This document shows, in pieces, positions 5,844 through 14,761 of a stretch of DNA of 35,912 bases (positions are counted from its first letter, which is position 1; every line of letters begins with the position of its first letter). The stretch spans positions 1 to 35,912 of the forward strand of contig CASFFG010000011.1 in assembly GCA_949293905.1 (NCBI GenBank), written 5' to 3'. The notes under the pieces are model-generated. The model was not told the DNA's origin. It did not search any database and worked only from the letters and a program-made list of their open reading frames with translations. The translations under genes and the position numbers were made by a program. Origin of the DNA: an uncultured Christensenella sp. (GTDB taxonomy: Bacteria; Bacillota; Clostridia; Christensenellales; UBA1242).

Positions 5844-7318
5844 ATTTTATCAAAAATCCTATCTATGAAATGACAGATATAGGTATCGCAAAACTGTTCA
5901 TGGATATGTTCAAAGACGATTTAATTTTCTGTTCTGATACTGCTGACTGGTATTACTGGAATGATAGATATTGGGTTAGAGACGCAAAGGAAGGCGGGAG
6001 ACGATACGAAATGATGAAGGAACTCGCCGAGTATTGCAACGAGAAAATCAAAGGTTCAAAAATTGCAAAAGAAATTAAAGAGCCAATGACAAATTTCTAT
6101 AAAAAACTCAATACCAAATACTATCGCGATTCTGTCTTAAAGGACGCTCAAAGTATTAGACCTGTATCTTCAACAATCTTTGACCAAAATAAATTCTTAT
6201 TTAATTGTCAAAACGGAACTTATGACATAGAAAGAGGATTTTTTAGAGATTTTGAACGAACGGATTATTTAACAGAGATGTCTAATGTGATTTACGATAA
6301 AAAGGCGGATTGTCCGCGATTTAAACAGTTTTTAAAAGAAGTGCTGGAAACAGAAGATAAAATCGATTATTTACTTAAGATTGCGTCTTATTGCTTAACC
6401 GCAGATACAAGTTATGAATGCTTTTTTGTTCTTTATGGAAACAAAACTCGAAACGGAAAAAGTACATTTACTAGTACGCTTGAATATCTGCTCGGTTCGT
6501 ATGCTAAAATTCTGCGCGACGAAACGATAACTCAAAAGTCGTTTAATACTGGCGGAAACAATGCTACACCCGAAATAGCGCGATTACGCAATGCTCGTCT
6601 AGCAATCGTCAATGAAATTACACCTGGAATGATGTTGAATATATCACTAATCAAATCAATGACTGGTGGAGACACAATGCTTGCAAGACATTTGTATAAA
6701 GAAGATTTCGAATATAAACCGAAATTTAAACTTATCATCAATACAAATGACCTTCCTAAAATGAGTGAAGATAGCATATTCAAATCACGCAGATTACAGT
6801 TATTGTGTTTTGATAAAGTCATCGATGAAAAAAGTCAAGATGTCTATTTAAAAGACAAGCTAAGAAATGAAATTAGTGGGATATTTAACCTTATTATTCC
6901 TTATTACAATCGACTCAAAGAAGAGGGTTGGACACAGCCAAAGCAAACACAACAGACGATTGAAAAATATAGATACGCGTCTAATAATATTCTACTTTTT
7001 GAAAAAGAATGCTTAAATAAGTCAGCCGAGAACTACATAAAGGTTAGCGAGGTGTATTTAGCTTATTCAAAATGGTGTGATGAAAACGGCTACAACACAC
7101 TTTCAAAAAAGAATTTTAAAGAAAAAATGGAACAGTTAGGCGCAGTATTCACTGAAAAAACTAACAAGAAAAATAGGCTTAATATTTATGAAAATACCTA
7201 TTGGATGTTAGGATATACACTCAGTATATACTCAATATACCCTAAAAATGCCGAGCAAAGTACTCAAAATGAACAGTTAGAATTAATTCCAGTTGATGAT
7301 AGCGAAGTTCCATTTTAG
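5831..7318 (+). CDS. P4/D5-type primase-helicase (SF3)
   Basis: This 495-residue replication protein has a D5_N-like region (about 60-190) and a superfamily-3 helicase domain. Walker A is at 203-211 (GNKTRNGKS), the Walker B region at 255-262 (ARLAIVNE) and motif C at about 300-309 (KLIINTNDLP). Residues 370-460 look like a D5-type C-terminal winged-helix region. Relatives unwind DNA at the origin of phage P4, satellites and integrated plasmids. It lacks an obvious N-terminal primase catalytic core, so priming may involve the CHC2 protein or the host. Inverted iterons lie 50 bp downstream and are the probable origin. The start follows GAGGTGG within the preceding gene. Confidence 0.9.
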   Translation: MQKIDFIKNPIYEMTDIGIAKLFMDMFKDDLIFCSDTADWYYWNDRYWVRDAKEGGRRYEMMKELAEYCNEKIKGSKIAKEIKEPMTNFYKKLNTKYYRDSVLKDAQSIRPVSSTIFDQNKFLFNCQNGTYDIERGFFRDFERTDYLTEMSNVIYDKKADCPRFKQFLKEVLETEDKIDYLLKIASYCLTADTSYECFFVLYGNKTRNGKSTFTSTLEYLLGSYAKILRDETITQKSFNTGGNNATPEIARLRNARLAIVNEITPGMMLNISLIKSMTGGDTMLARHLYKEDFEYKPKFKLIINTNDLPKMSEDSIFKSRRLQLLCFDKVIDEKSQDVYLKDKLRNEISGIFNLIIPYYNRLKEEGWTQPKQTQQTIEKYRYASNNILLFEKECLNKSAENYIKVSEVYLAYSKWCDENGYNTLSKKNFKEKMEQLGAVFTEKTNKKNRLNIYENTYWMLGYTLSIYSIYPKNAEQSTQNEQLELIPVDDSEVPF

Positions 7319-7368
7319 TAAAACACTACAAAATGTAGGGTATGTTGAAGATATAAGACACAATGATT

Positions 7369-7468
7369 TAGGACAATAGGACAAATAGGACATTTTTTAG
7401 AAAGTTACATTTTTATATAAAAAAAGAAAACTTTTAAAAATTAGTCCTAAAAGTCCCAAAGTCCTAAA
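7369..7468. other. Inverted iterons, putative replication origin
   Basis: TAGGACAA-type repeats start at 7369, 7377 and 7386. AGTCCTAAA-type repeats in the opposite sense start at 7443, 7452 and 7460. The spacings, 8 and 9 then 9 and 8 bp, are mirror images. The 50 bp between the two sets are almost pure A/T, as for a DNA unwinding element. The block directly follows the helicase gene and is non-coding (7319-7528). Confidence 0.6.
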
Positions 7469-7528
7469 AACAAAAAACGGAGGTGCGAAAAAATCTTTTA
7501 GTGTACAAAAACAAACAAGGAGAAGATT

Positions 7529-7627
7529 ATGAATAAATTTTGGTTAACATTGCATGAAACAGTTGATGACACTAAAATTGTGGAGTCTGAAATCGACGAA
7601 ACCGTGATTGTTGATGTTACTGAATAG
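7529..7627 (+). CDS. 32-residue acidic peptide
   Basis: A short ORF starting MNKFWLTLHETVDD and ending in an acidic Val/Ile/Glu/Asp-rich tail. AAGGAGA lies 6 bases before the ATG, which is the main reason to call it real. No family is recognised. It opens the second gene block after the origin and lies 12 bp before the small membrane protein gene. Confidence 0.5.
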   Translation: MNKFWLTLHETVDDTKIVESEIDETVIVDVTE

Positions 7628-7639
7628 TATGGCGGTTAT

Positions 7640-7807
7640 ATGAGAGTTTTACGTGGTATATGGTTAGTAATTAAGTCATTATTTATTGCATTATTTAAGG
7701 TTTTGAAATGGTTAGTTACAACTATATTAGGTAAGTTTATAAGTATATTGATATTCTTGATTGTTTTATATTTTGTTTTAAAGTTTGGATTTGATATTCC
7801 AATATAA
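7640..7807 (+). CDS. 55-residue small membrane protein
   Basis: A very hydrophobic peptide with Lys/Arg residues spaced through it. Residues 6-19 and 21-30 are amphipathic, and 33-49 (KFISILIFLIVLYFVLKF region) form a clear membrane helix. The start is ATG 7640; an earlier ATG at 7629 runs into a stop. Size, single strong helix and position before the surface-protein genes would suit a filamentous-phage major coat protein or a small inner-membrane assembly protein. There is no classical signal peptide and no family match that I can name, so the role is open. Only a weak ribosome site is visible. Confidence 0.5.
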   Translation: MRVLRGIWLVIKSLFIALFKVLKWLVTTILGKFISILIFLIVLYFVLKFGFDIPI

Positions 7808-7817
7808 AAGGTAGTGT

Positions 7818-9119
7818 ATGAAAAATAAATTATTAACTATTTTTATAGCAATAATTATCATAGTATCCTTAATACCTACAATATGGTACGGATATGTTTA
7901 TTTCAACGCGGAAGATATAACAGTTGCTAAGACATACAATGTAGATTTACAAACTCTAGAAGACGGAACACAAGAATCTTTGGTTGATATTCAATTATTT
8001 AGGAATATTGATAATAGCGGTTTAACTGCATTTGAGGTTCGTTGGAATAATGTTATGGACGAGAGCCGTACTCAATTTTATTCTCAAGGAAGTCAGTTTA
8101 TAGCGGATAACTTTGATTATAGTTGGAAAGCAGAGTCGTTTGCTGACCACCCACAGAGTAAAAAGTATGGTACGGTACATATTACTTATCATGACTATTA
8201 CTTGTTAAGGCAACAGTTCGACAATGTTTCTCAATATAACTACATGTCGGGTAATGACTATTATGACACATTAAATGATACTAATCCTATTAACGATGAT
8301 ACATTCTTTAGATTAACAATAAAGACCGATGATACCGGTAGTGCTGAAGACGATTACGATATTTATGGTATGCAGTTTAAAGGCGCAAATAAATTAAGTG
8401 TTCAAGATTCAGAGAGCTATTTGCCTTATGACCAGATAGTAAGTGCTGATTATGTTGCTAATTATTATTATACTTTAGATAATTCAAAGTCGTTTACAGA
8501 GTTCTTATATGAAGAAAGATATTATGCTCATTACTTTGAATTGTATGATTATAACTATTTCGTAACTGAACTATATAATGCTGTAAAAGATTTGCCAGCA
8601 GGTACTAATCATATGATAACGGTTAAATTCGATGACTGGTTCTTATATTATGAATATGACGAAGATAATAAAACATATTTGATTGACCCGGTATCTCAAG
8701 ATGAATCAGCTAAGATTACTGAACGTGCTCAAAGTTATTGGTGTATTAATGTTGCGGTGTACGATTCAGGGCTCACTAAAGCGGAAGATAGTCTATTTAA
8801 TAGTGTAAAGGGTTCTTCTACTTTTAATATTTCTGGAGATTATACTGAAGATGATTATTTTATAGGTAGAACAAATATAGTTGTTGATGAAACTATGGTA
8901 ACATTTGTAAATGTATATGATGATAATTTTGCTATTAAATTAAAAGACTCATTTGTTGATTATTACATAAAGTATGATAATTTAATAGTTTTGACCATTG
9001 ATATAGATACTGAACTTTTATTAGACAAAGGTATTAATGTCGTGGGATTTACTGCAGATAGTGGTTTTGAAAATTTTATTGTACGAGAGAGTAATATCTT
9101 GGAGGTGCAATATGACTAG
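7818..9119 (+). CDS. Membrane-anchored extracellular protein, unknown family
   Basis: 433 residues with a single N-terminal membrane or signal segment (residues 5-28, [23 protein letters not shown]). A large, acidic, Tyr/Asp-rich domain follows that should lie outside the cell. No LPXTG or lipobox is present, so it is probably held by the uncleaved N-terminal helix. I do not recognise the fold; many YY, DY and EY pairs suggest a beta-rich binding protein. Its stop overlaps the start of the next gene by 8 bp, so the pair is translationally coupled. In a filamentous-phage reading it could be a minor virion or receptor-binding protein; this is inference from position only. Confidence 0.75.
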   Translation: MKNKLLTIFIAIIIIVSLIPTIWYGYVYFNAEDITVAKTYNVDLQTLEDGTQESLVDIQLFRNIDNSGLTAFEVRWNNVMDESRTQFYSQGSQFIADNFDYSWKAESFADHPQSKKYGTVHITYHDYYLLRQQFDNVSQYNYMSGNDYYDTLNDTNPINDDTFFRLTIKTDDTGSAEDDYDIYGMQFKGANKLSVQDSESYLPYDQIVSADYVANYYYTLDNSKSFTEFLYEERYYAHYFELYDYNYFVTELYNAVKDLPAGTNHMITVKFDDWFLYYEYDEDNKTYLIDPVSQDESAKITERAQSYWCINVAVYDSGLTKAEDSLFNSVKGSSTFNISGDYTEDDYFIGRTNIVVDETMVTFVNVYDDNFAIKLKDSFVDYYIKYDNLIVLTIDIDTELLLDKGINVVGFTADSGFENFIVRESNILEVQYD

Positions 9120-10680
9120 ATTGCTATTTATAGATACTATTCTTAATAACTTACAAAGTACATTTTGGCAGATTGTATTATTAATTGCACTTGTTGTTAT
9201 TATTATTGCATTGATAAAATTTCCAAATGCCAGGGTTTATATCTTCACTATTCTGTTGATTTGCCTGGTAGGTTTAGGTGCATATAGCGGAATAATGCTA
9301 AATTCTTATTATTCGGCGGAAGGCGGAATTATTGGAACAATTCACCAATTTGTAAATCCTACACAAGTAGAAATAGTAGATGAGTTAAAGTTTAATTTTA
9401 CGGGCATTGAAATGCGTTCAGTAACTGAAACTCGATATAGAGCGTCTACTTCTACAACTGATATTGTCAATGTTCCAGTGGGTAGTTCATACGTCCTTCT
9501 TGTTAATGATTTACCATGTAATGTGAGTGAAAGCGATTCATCTAGTGATTATTTGATTGCTAATTATATGTATACATTTATGGACGAAAATCGTGATGAA
9601 ATACTAACTGATACACTTGTAATACGTATAGCATTTAACAATTTAAATACAACTATAAGTCTAGAGACAAATGGTGGGAGTGAATGTGCTAGTTTGTGGA
9701 ATGCTTTCTTTAATAAAAATGGTTTTGAATTAACACTTACTACAGATAGATATGTTGATACCAATACAGGTCTAGATTATGGAACTGGTGACACTAGTAA
9801 TTATGCTGTAGTTACATTTGTAAATAAGGAAGAAATTACTTATGAAGTTTATACATTAGGTAGTGAAATTAATTTGCCAGTTATTGATGATATTGAATTC
9901 ATTGGCTGGTCATATAACGATAATTATATTAATAATGATTTTATAGTAAATGAAGATATTGTTTTAGAGGCTGTTTATTTTGAATTTCAACCAGGTTTAT
10001 ATGTTAATGGTGTTCTAACGTCATCTTGGGATGAATTGTTATTTAATAATCGTTTTACTTTAAGTGAAGATGGTGAACTAGGAAGAGGTAAAGTGGTTTC
10101 ATCAGCTTTAATTGGAGATTTGATTTTACCAGATAGTGTAATCAGTATAGGAAATTCTGCATTTAATGGTTATTCAAATTTAACTTCAATTATGATTCCA
10201 AATAGTGTAATAAGTATAGGAGTTCAAGCATTCAATCGTTGTTCAGGTTTAACTTCTGTCACAATTGGAGACAGTGTAACTAGCATAGGAAATTATGCAT
10301 TCACTGCTTGTAGTAGTTTAGTCTCAATTACAATTCCAGACAGTGTAACCAGTATAGGAAGTTATGCTTTTCAGAGTTGTAATAATTTAACCTCAGTCAC
10401 TATCTCAGGCAACCTATCAAGCATAGGTGATTCTGCATTTATTTGTTGTGCAAATTTAACTGCAGTTACTATAGCGAGTGAATATGTCTATACTAATTTA
10501 ACATCTTCAGTATCTTCTTGTGGTTATTTGGGAGAGTATGCAACAACAATTAAAGTGTTAAAAACAATTGTTGATGATATTAGTAATATTAACACATATT
10601 TAAATAATACATCTAACTTTACGCGAACATTAGATGACGACGGACTATATTATACATACACAAAGTTAGTTAGTGAATAA
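9112..10680 (+). CDS. BspA-like leucine-rich repeat membrane protein
   Basis: 522 residues from the ATG at 9112, chosen for the strong GGAGGT before it; the longer frame upstream lies inside the preceding gene. Two membrane helices (about 17-38 and 45-65) are followed by an ectodomain. That contains a unit like the InlB B-repeat (about 240-292, ending FIGWSYNDN, then VLEAVY) and about six BspA/LRR_5 repeats (about 345-455, pattern [22 protein letters not shown]). The last 45 residues, including [10 protein letters not shown] and YYTYTK, are nearly shared with the C-terminus of the protein at 11628. BspA-type repeats mediate binding to proteins or cells, so an adhesin or receptor-binding role is likely. 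Confidence 0.85.
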   Translation: MTRLLFIDTILNNLQSTFWQIVLLIALVVIIIALIKFPNARVYIFTILLICLVGLGAYSGIMLNSYYSAEGGIIGTIHQFVNPTQVEIVDELKFNFTGIEMRSVTETRYRASTSTTDIVNVPVGSSYVLLVNDLPCNVSESDSSSDYLIANYMYTFMDENRDEILTDTLVIRIAFNNLNTTISLETNGGSECASLWNAFFNKNGFELTLTTDRYVDTNTGLDYGTGDTSNYAVVTFVNKEEITYEVYTLGSEINLPVIDDIEFIGWSYNDNYINNDFIVNEDIVLEAVYFEFQPGLYVNGVLTSSWDELLFNNRFTLSEDGELGRGKVVSSALIGDLILPDSVISIGNSAFNGYSNLTSIMIPNSVISIGVQAFNRCSGLTSVTIGDSVTSIGNYAFTACSSLVSITIPDSVTSIGSYAFQSCNNLTSVTISGNLSSIGDSAFICCANLTAVTIASEYVYTNLTSSVSSCGYLGEYATTIKVLKTIVDDISNINTYLNNTSNFTRTLDDDGLYYTYTKLVSE

Positions 10681-10713
10681 CAAATTTATTAAAACTTAAA
10701 AAGGAGAAACGTT

Positions 10714-11601
10714 ATGAAAAAATTTTTAAAAATATTTTTACCAGTTTTGATAGTTGCAATTATTGTTACTGGTTGCTGTGTCTTTATTCCTAGATATTTG
10801 AATAAAGATGATGGCATTGATTCTGCAATAATCAGTGCGGAAAGAGAGTTAAGACTCACATTGTCTAAGTCCACTAAATACTATACCGAGCGTATTTTGA
10901 ATTGTTCGGTGGATTCAGTAGTAGAAGAGGCAGAGATAATTTCAGAAGATAACACTAGGTCCTGGACTATAACAGCAGAAACTATGACAAATAGAGGGAC
11001 TCTTTTAACACAACTAATAGTTGGAGAAGTTGATTCAACTTTCGCAGATAAAGTTTCTTCTTCTCTTGATAATTGTATTGACAATGAATTAATTGATAAT
11101 GATCAAGTAGTTACATATTTAAATAGTGTAAATGAAATGGTAGAAAATTCTAAAAATATTTCGTTTACTAATTATTCGGTTGATAGGGATTTAGAAACAG
11201 TTTTAACTAAAGATGATGTTTATGATTTCATTTTTAATTATTATCTTGATTCTAATATTAATGATGAATTAAGTATGCTTGTATCAGATAAAGCAAGTGA
11301 GTTGAATTTGTCAAAAGAAAATATAGATAATTTAGTGCATACAACTATTACCTTAGATGCCGAAGGTTTATGGTATGTTATCTTAAATATAAGTTTAAAT
11401 AATCATGATTATTTTATCTATTTCAACATTAAAAATAATGGCTATAACAATTTAGAATGCCTTGAAATTGTAGAAGATTACATCTTAGAGGGTACTACAC
11501 ACGAGAATTTAACACTGGTAGATTTAGGACTTGAGCAATTATCTAATTCTGAACTTGTATTTAATGAAATTGAAAATATTAAAACAGTAGATAAAACTTA
11601 G
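10714..11601 (+). CDS. Putative lipoprotein, unknown function
   Basis: 295 residues. The N-terminus MKKFLKIFLPVLIVAIIVTG followed by C21 reads as a lipoprotein signal with lipobox VTGC. It could equally be an uncleaved membrane helix, since a second Cys and more hydrophobic residues follow. The remaining domain is acidic, Asn/Asp-rich and mostly helical at first, then beta-rich near residues 205-235. No family is recognised. AAGGAGA precedes the ATG. It lies between the two LRR genes in one block and is presumably exposed on the cell or virion surface. Confidence 0.75.
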   Translation: MKKFLKIFLPVLIVAIIVTGCCVFIPRYLNKDDGIDSAIISAERELRLTLSKSTKYYTERILNCSVDSVVEEAEIISEDNTRSWTITAETMTNRGTLLTQLIVGEVDSTFADKVSSSLDNCIDNELIDNDQVVTYLNSVNEMVENSKNISFTNYSVDRDLETVLTKDDVYDFIFNYYLDSNINDELSMLVSDKASELNLSKENIDNLVHTTITLDAEGLWYVILNISLNNHDYFIYFNIKNNGYNNLECLEIVEDYILEGTTHENLTLVDLGLEQLSNSELVFNEIENIKTVDKT

Positions 11602-11627
11602 AAAATTAATTAAGGAGAAAATTAATT

Positions 11628-12773
11628 ATGAATAAATTTGGAACTATTACATTAACGGCATTAGGAACTCTAGGAGTTGTGGCAGGTGGAACTGCCATAG
11701 CCCTAAATGTCCCTACTGTACAAGAAAAAATTAAAGAACATTTCACTGAGCCAGTTGTTGAACAGCCTAGTGAAGATATTCCAGTAGTGGAAGAACCTAC
11801 AATTAATATTAATCTAGGAGATTATGAATTCTCGCTAGATGAAGAGAATAAGACTGCTACAATCGTCTCATACAGTGGAACTGACTCAGCAGTACTAATT
11901 CCTTCTACATTTTCAGTAGATACAGACGGAGCATATGTTGAAGGTGAAGATTACACAGTTACAGGTATTGGAGAAGGTGCTTTTAAAGGAAATACATATA
12001 TTGAATCAGTTGTTATTCCAGAAGGAATAGTAAATATAGGCAATGAGACTTTTAGAAATTGTTATCGCTTGTGTAGTGTCTCTATACCTTCTACAATAAC
12101 GACATTTGGCCGTAATGCTTTTACTTCTTGTTATGGACTAATTGACGTTGAGCTGACAGAAGGTATAAGTGTTTTAGGAGAAAATGCTTTTAGTGGTTGT
12201 GGTTCATTAAGGAATATTGAAATACCTAGTTCGGTTACAAAAATTGAACAATTTGCTTTCTCTTCCTGTTCTTCCTTGAGTAGAGTCATTCTGTCAGAAG
12301 GATTAGTGCAGATTAATTCTTATGCTTTTTCTAATTGTACCTCTTTAAAAAGTATTAATTTGCCTAATACTTTAACAACCATTGAACACAACTCTTTCAC
12401 TCGTTCGGGTTTAGAATCTATTGAATTACCTAATTCTGTAAGTACATTCGGTGTTAATGCCTTTTCTTATACGAATTTAGAATCGTTTACTATCCCAGAA
12501 AATGTTCTTTCAATAAATAATTCTATTTTGGCTGGTTGTGAAAATTTAAAAACAGTAATTATACATAGTAATAATTTTTATACTTGTATTTATGAAGGCT
12601 CTACAACTTGTAGTAATTTATTGGAATTAGATGATAGTGTTCAATTTAAGGTTTTAGCAAGTATAGTTGATGATGAAGATAATGTTAATACATATATGAA
12701 CGATTCAGCGAACTTTACACGTACACTAGATGACGACGGAGTATATTACACATATACAAAAGTTGTTAGTTAG
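11628..12773 (+). CDS. Secreted BspA-like leucine-rich repeat protein
   Basis: 381 residues. Residues 5-28 form a signal or membrane segment rich in Gly/Ala/Val. A Pro/Glu-rich linker (35-58) follows, then about nine BspA-type LRR_5 repeats (about 95-325, pattern IPSSVTKIEQFAFSSCSSLSRVIL). The last 45 residues match the C-terminus of the protein at 9112: TIVDD or [18 protein letters not shown] and YYTYTK. The repeats here are more regular than in the first protein. There is no sortase motif. It is probably a ligand-binding partner of that protein. AAGGAGA precedes the ATG, and a hairpin at 12778-12798 follows the stop. Confidence 0.85.
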   Translation: MNKFGTITLTALGTLGVVAGGTAIALNVPTVQEKIKEHFTEPVVEQPSEDIPVVEEPTININLGDYEFSLDEENKTATIVSYSGTDSAVLIPSTFSVDTDGAYVEGEDYTVTGIGEGAFKGNTYIESVVIPEGIVNIGNETFRNCYRLCSVSIPSTITTFGRNAFTSCYGLIDVELTEGISVLGENAFSGCGSLRNIEIPSSVTKIEQFAFSSCSSLSRVILSEGLVQINSYAFSNCTSLKSINLPNTLTTIEHNSFTRSGLESIELPNSVSTFGVNAFSYTNLESFTIPENVLSINNSILAGCENLKTVIIHSNNFYTCIYEGSTTCSNLLELDDSVQFKVLASIVDDEDNVNTYMNDSANFTRTLDDDGVYYTYTKVVS

Positions 12774-12777
12774 TAAT

Positions 12778-12798
12778 AAGAGAGATTTATTCTCTCTT
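12778..12798 (+). promoter_or_regulatory. Hairpin that can alternatively mask the next Shine-Dalgarno
   Basis: AAGAGAGA (12778-12785) pairs with TCTCTCTT (12791-12798). The 3' strand TCTCTCT can instead pair with the ribosome site AGAGAGG at 12883-12889. The two pairings are exclusive, and the conserved RNA motif lies between them. Confidence 0.55.
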
Positions 12799-12800
12799 TA

Positions 12801-12874
12801 TGGAGAAAACGGTTGGATTAATATACAAATTACCCCTAAATATTAATCTGCTAGTTCGATTCTAGTATTCTCCA
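12801..12874 (+). ncRNA. Structured RNA motif, copy 2 (leader of the Zot-like gene)
   Basis: A 74-nt three-way junction like 4252-4325. P1 is TGGAGAA (12801-12807) with TTCTCCA (12868-12874). P2 is GGATTAATAT (12815-12824) with ATATTAATCT (12840-12849), with a loop containing AATTACCCCTA. P3 is GCTAG/CTAGT (12850-12854, 12862-12866) with the T-loop TTCGATT. P1 plus P3 also mimic a tRNA acceptor/T-arm, and T-loop positions match a 73-nt tRNA exactly. No D-arm or anticodon arm can be drawn, because the long P2 occupies that space. It lies 20 nt before the start codon of the next gene. Confidence 0.65.
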
Positions 12875-12894
12875 CAAAGGATAGAGAGGTACAT

Positions 12895-13755
12895 ATGATA
12901 TATTACTTTATTAAAAAAAGTGGTGGTGGGAAATCATCGCTAGCGACCGCTTTCGCAGTTCCGTTTTTAGACAACGAATACGAAAGTCACCACGATTCTA
13001 ATCATATACTTAAGTTTTTAGACATGGCACCTAAGGATAGATTGAAAGAGTGTTACAAACAAATTGAAATACTAAACACGAAAGGATACAACTTTCAAGA
13101 ACAGCCAGAACACTGTGTTCATTCAAACTTTGGAATTTATACTGAACATTTTGGACAAAAAATAGTGAATTATGACCTTCCAGCAAACAAACTTGGTTTA
13201 TACGATATAAACTATAAAACATTTATGCCACCGCCATGTCCACTCATTATTTGGGACGAGACACAAGTTGAAGCGGACGGACGAGAATCAATGGAAATGC
13301 CTAAGAGATTAATTACTTTCATTAACTTACATAGAAAATGGGGGATTGATTTACTGTGTTTTTCTCAAAGAGATAAAGTAGACAAGTATATCCGCGAGAA
13401 CTGTACAATCATACTAATTGATACTTTGACACATAAGTACGATAAATATGGATTTATTATATCTACTACTTGTAAGTTAAAAGTTTTTGAAGATTATATA
13501 AGTTATGAATTATACAAGACGACTTTAAAATCCAAATATTATAAGACAACATCTTATACATTTGAAGGATGTGTATACGACCATTTTAATTCAAATGAGG
13601 GAGAAGAGTACTTTATTGAATGTGCGGTTAAAAATGGAGGTTTTTCTTTAAACAAAGCAGTTGTTGATTTAACTGACCGCGAAAAGATAGAAAAGTATTT
13701 AAAACAACACCCCTATATGCCTCCGAAAGGATATAAAAAAGGAAAGGAAAAATGA
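12895..13755 (+). CDS. Zot/pI-like P-loop ATPase
   Basis: 286 residues. Walker A is KKSGGGKSS (7-15), lacking the usual first Gly. Walker B is PLIIWDET (116-123, with D121 and E122). The pattern HRKWGIDLLCFSQRDKVDKYIR (146-167) matches the HRH/G-D/T-Q/ID-IR layout of Zot-domain proteins. In filamentous phages this ATPase (pI) drives virion assembly and export through the membrane. Here there is no clear C-terminal membrane helix, unlike typical pI, so it may be a soluble packaging ATPase or use a partner. The start follows AGAGAGG, which the upstream RNA can mask. The stop overlaps the next start (ATGA). Related FtsK/HerA-type ATPases are the main alternative. Confidence 0.65.
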   Translation: MIYYFIKKSGGGKSSLATAFAVPFLDNEYESHHDSNHILKFLDMAPKDRLKECYKQIEILNTKGYNFQEQPEHCVHSNFGIYTEHFGQKIVNYDLPANKLGLYDINYKTFMPPPCPLIIWDETQVEADGRESMEMPKRLITFINLHRKWGIDLLCFSQRDKVDKYIRENCTIILIDTLTHKYDKYGFIISTTCKLKVFEDYISYELYKTTLKSKYYKTTSYTFEGCVYDHFNSNEGEEYFIECAVKNGGFSLNKAVVDLTDREKIEKYLKQHPYMPPKGYKKGKEK

Positions 13756-14225
13756 ACATAACAATAGAAGAATTAATATCATACATGAAAAAAAACTTAA
13801 TAGATATATCAAAATTATTCACAGACTTATTTTCTGAACTTTCTAAGAACGAGAAATATTTTCGTAAAAGATATAAGAGAAGCGTTCAAAAAATGTATGA
13901 AAAGAGATTTTGGTTTATATTCAAATTATTAGATATAGACTTAAAAACTAAGGTTAAATCATTAAGAAATAATAAGGCAATTAAACCGTCAGACATAGAG
14001 AACCTAGAAAATGAACTTACAGAGACAAAGAGAGGATTAATAGCATTCCTCGAGAAGTTTGCAGAGATAAAAGATAGTTCAGAAAATGATAACGAATTGC
14101 TGGCGGATTGTTCTTCTTTCGAAACAGAAAGAATTTCTGATGAGAAAATTGTAGAAGAACTAGAAAAACAAAACGAGGCGAAAAGTGGGAAAAAGACAGC
14201 GTCTCCACTTTCGCCCGATTTGTAG
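13752..14225 (+). CDS. Helical hypothetical protein coupled to the Zot-like gene
   Basis: 157 residues, strongly helical and charged: Lys/Arg-rich in the first half (residues 30-90) and Glu-rich in the second (90-157), probably a coiled coil. No membrane segment and no known domain. It overlaps the Zot-like gene by 4 bp (ATGA), with AAAGGA before the start, so the two are translationally coupled and may form a complex. A hairpin follows the stop. Confidence 0.75.
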   Translation: MNITIEELISYMKKNLIDISKLFTDLFSELSKNEKYFRKRYKRSVQKMYEKRFWFIFKLLDIDLKTKVKSLRNNKAIKPSDIENLENELTETKRGLIAFLEKFAEIKDSSENDNELLADCSSFETERISDEKIVEELEKQNEAKSGKKTASPLSPDL

Positions 14226-14229
14226 AAAA

Positions 14230-14248
14230 AAGTCGGCTTTGCCGACTT
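14230..14248 (+). terminator. GC-rich hairpin, possible weak terminator
   Basis: AAGTCGGC pairs with GCCGACTT around a TTT loop. A TTTTT run follows only 7 bases later, so termination is likely partial, or the hairpin may block 3' decay between the two gene groups. Confidence 0.55.
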
Positions 14249-14278
14249 CGGCGCATTTTTGAAATTAAGGGAGCAGTT

Positions 14279-14761
14279 ATGAAAGAAACAAAAGTGTATG
14301 TAGTCAAAAAACCTTTCGGAGAATACGAAGACTATCAAGAACCAATAGTTAAAGTGTTTTTAGACGAAACAAAAGCAAAATCATATGTTAAAGAAGAAAA
14401 TGCAAAGTTGCCATTAGAACAAGCAAAAAAGTGCAACAAGTGTTGCTATAAGTGGGAGTGCGTTGGGCAAAAAGGGAAAGAAACGCCAAGTTGTTTCAAG
14501 GGCGATAAATATAATTATTGTGAAAACTACTTTAAGTTTCACGATATACAAGAATTGTTTATAGAAGAACATAGTATTGACGACATCAAAATCCACGACC
14601 AAGAACTCGTCAAGGAAGTGTTAAAAAGAGTTAAAGATGTTGCATTTAAGTCAAAGGTAATATGCGATAAAGAGGGGTTGCCTTGTTTTGGTGAGATGCG
14701 ACAAATATATGGTATTTATGATTATGAATTAGACCAAATACAAAAGGAGTTTGAGAAGTGA
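14279..14761 (+). CDS. Cys-rich hypothetical protein
   Basis: 160 residues. Residues 56-85 contain several Cys (CNKCCYKWEC, then SCF and YCENY), which may hold a zinc ion. The first 45 residues (VYVVKKPF, then VKVFLDETKAKSYVKEEN) resemble small phage proteins of unknown function that modulate host processes. No catalytic motif is seen. GGGAGC lies before the start. It overlaps the next gene by 4 bp (GTGA), so they are coupled. Confidence 0.7.
   Translation: MKETKVYVVKKPFGEYEDYQEPIVKVFLDETKAKSYVKEENAKLPLEQAKKCNKCCYKWECVGQKGKETPSCFKGDKYNYCENYFKFHDIQELFIEEHSIDDIKIHDQELVKEVLKRVKDVAFKSKVICDKEGLPCFGEMRQIYGIYDYELDQIQKEFEK

Noticed and set aside
13707..13716. A third ACCCCTA motif inside the Zot-like gene
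   Set aside because: No TGGAG/CTCCA closing strands or hairpin surround it; it is ordinary coding sequence.
13886..14338. Ser/Phe-rich - strand ORFs
   Set aside because: Antisense shadows of the helical protein at 13752; no ribosome site.
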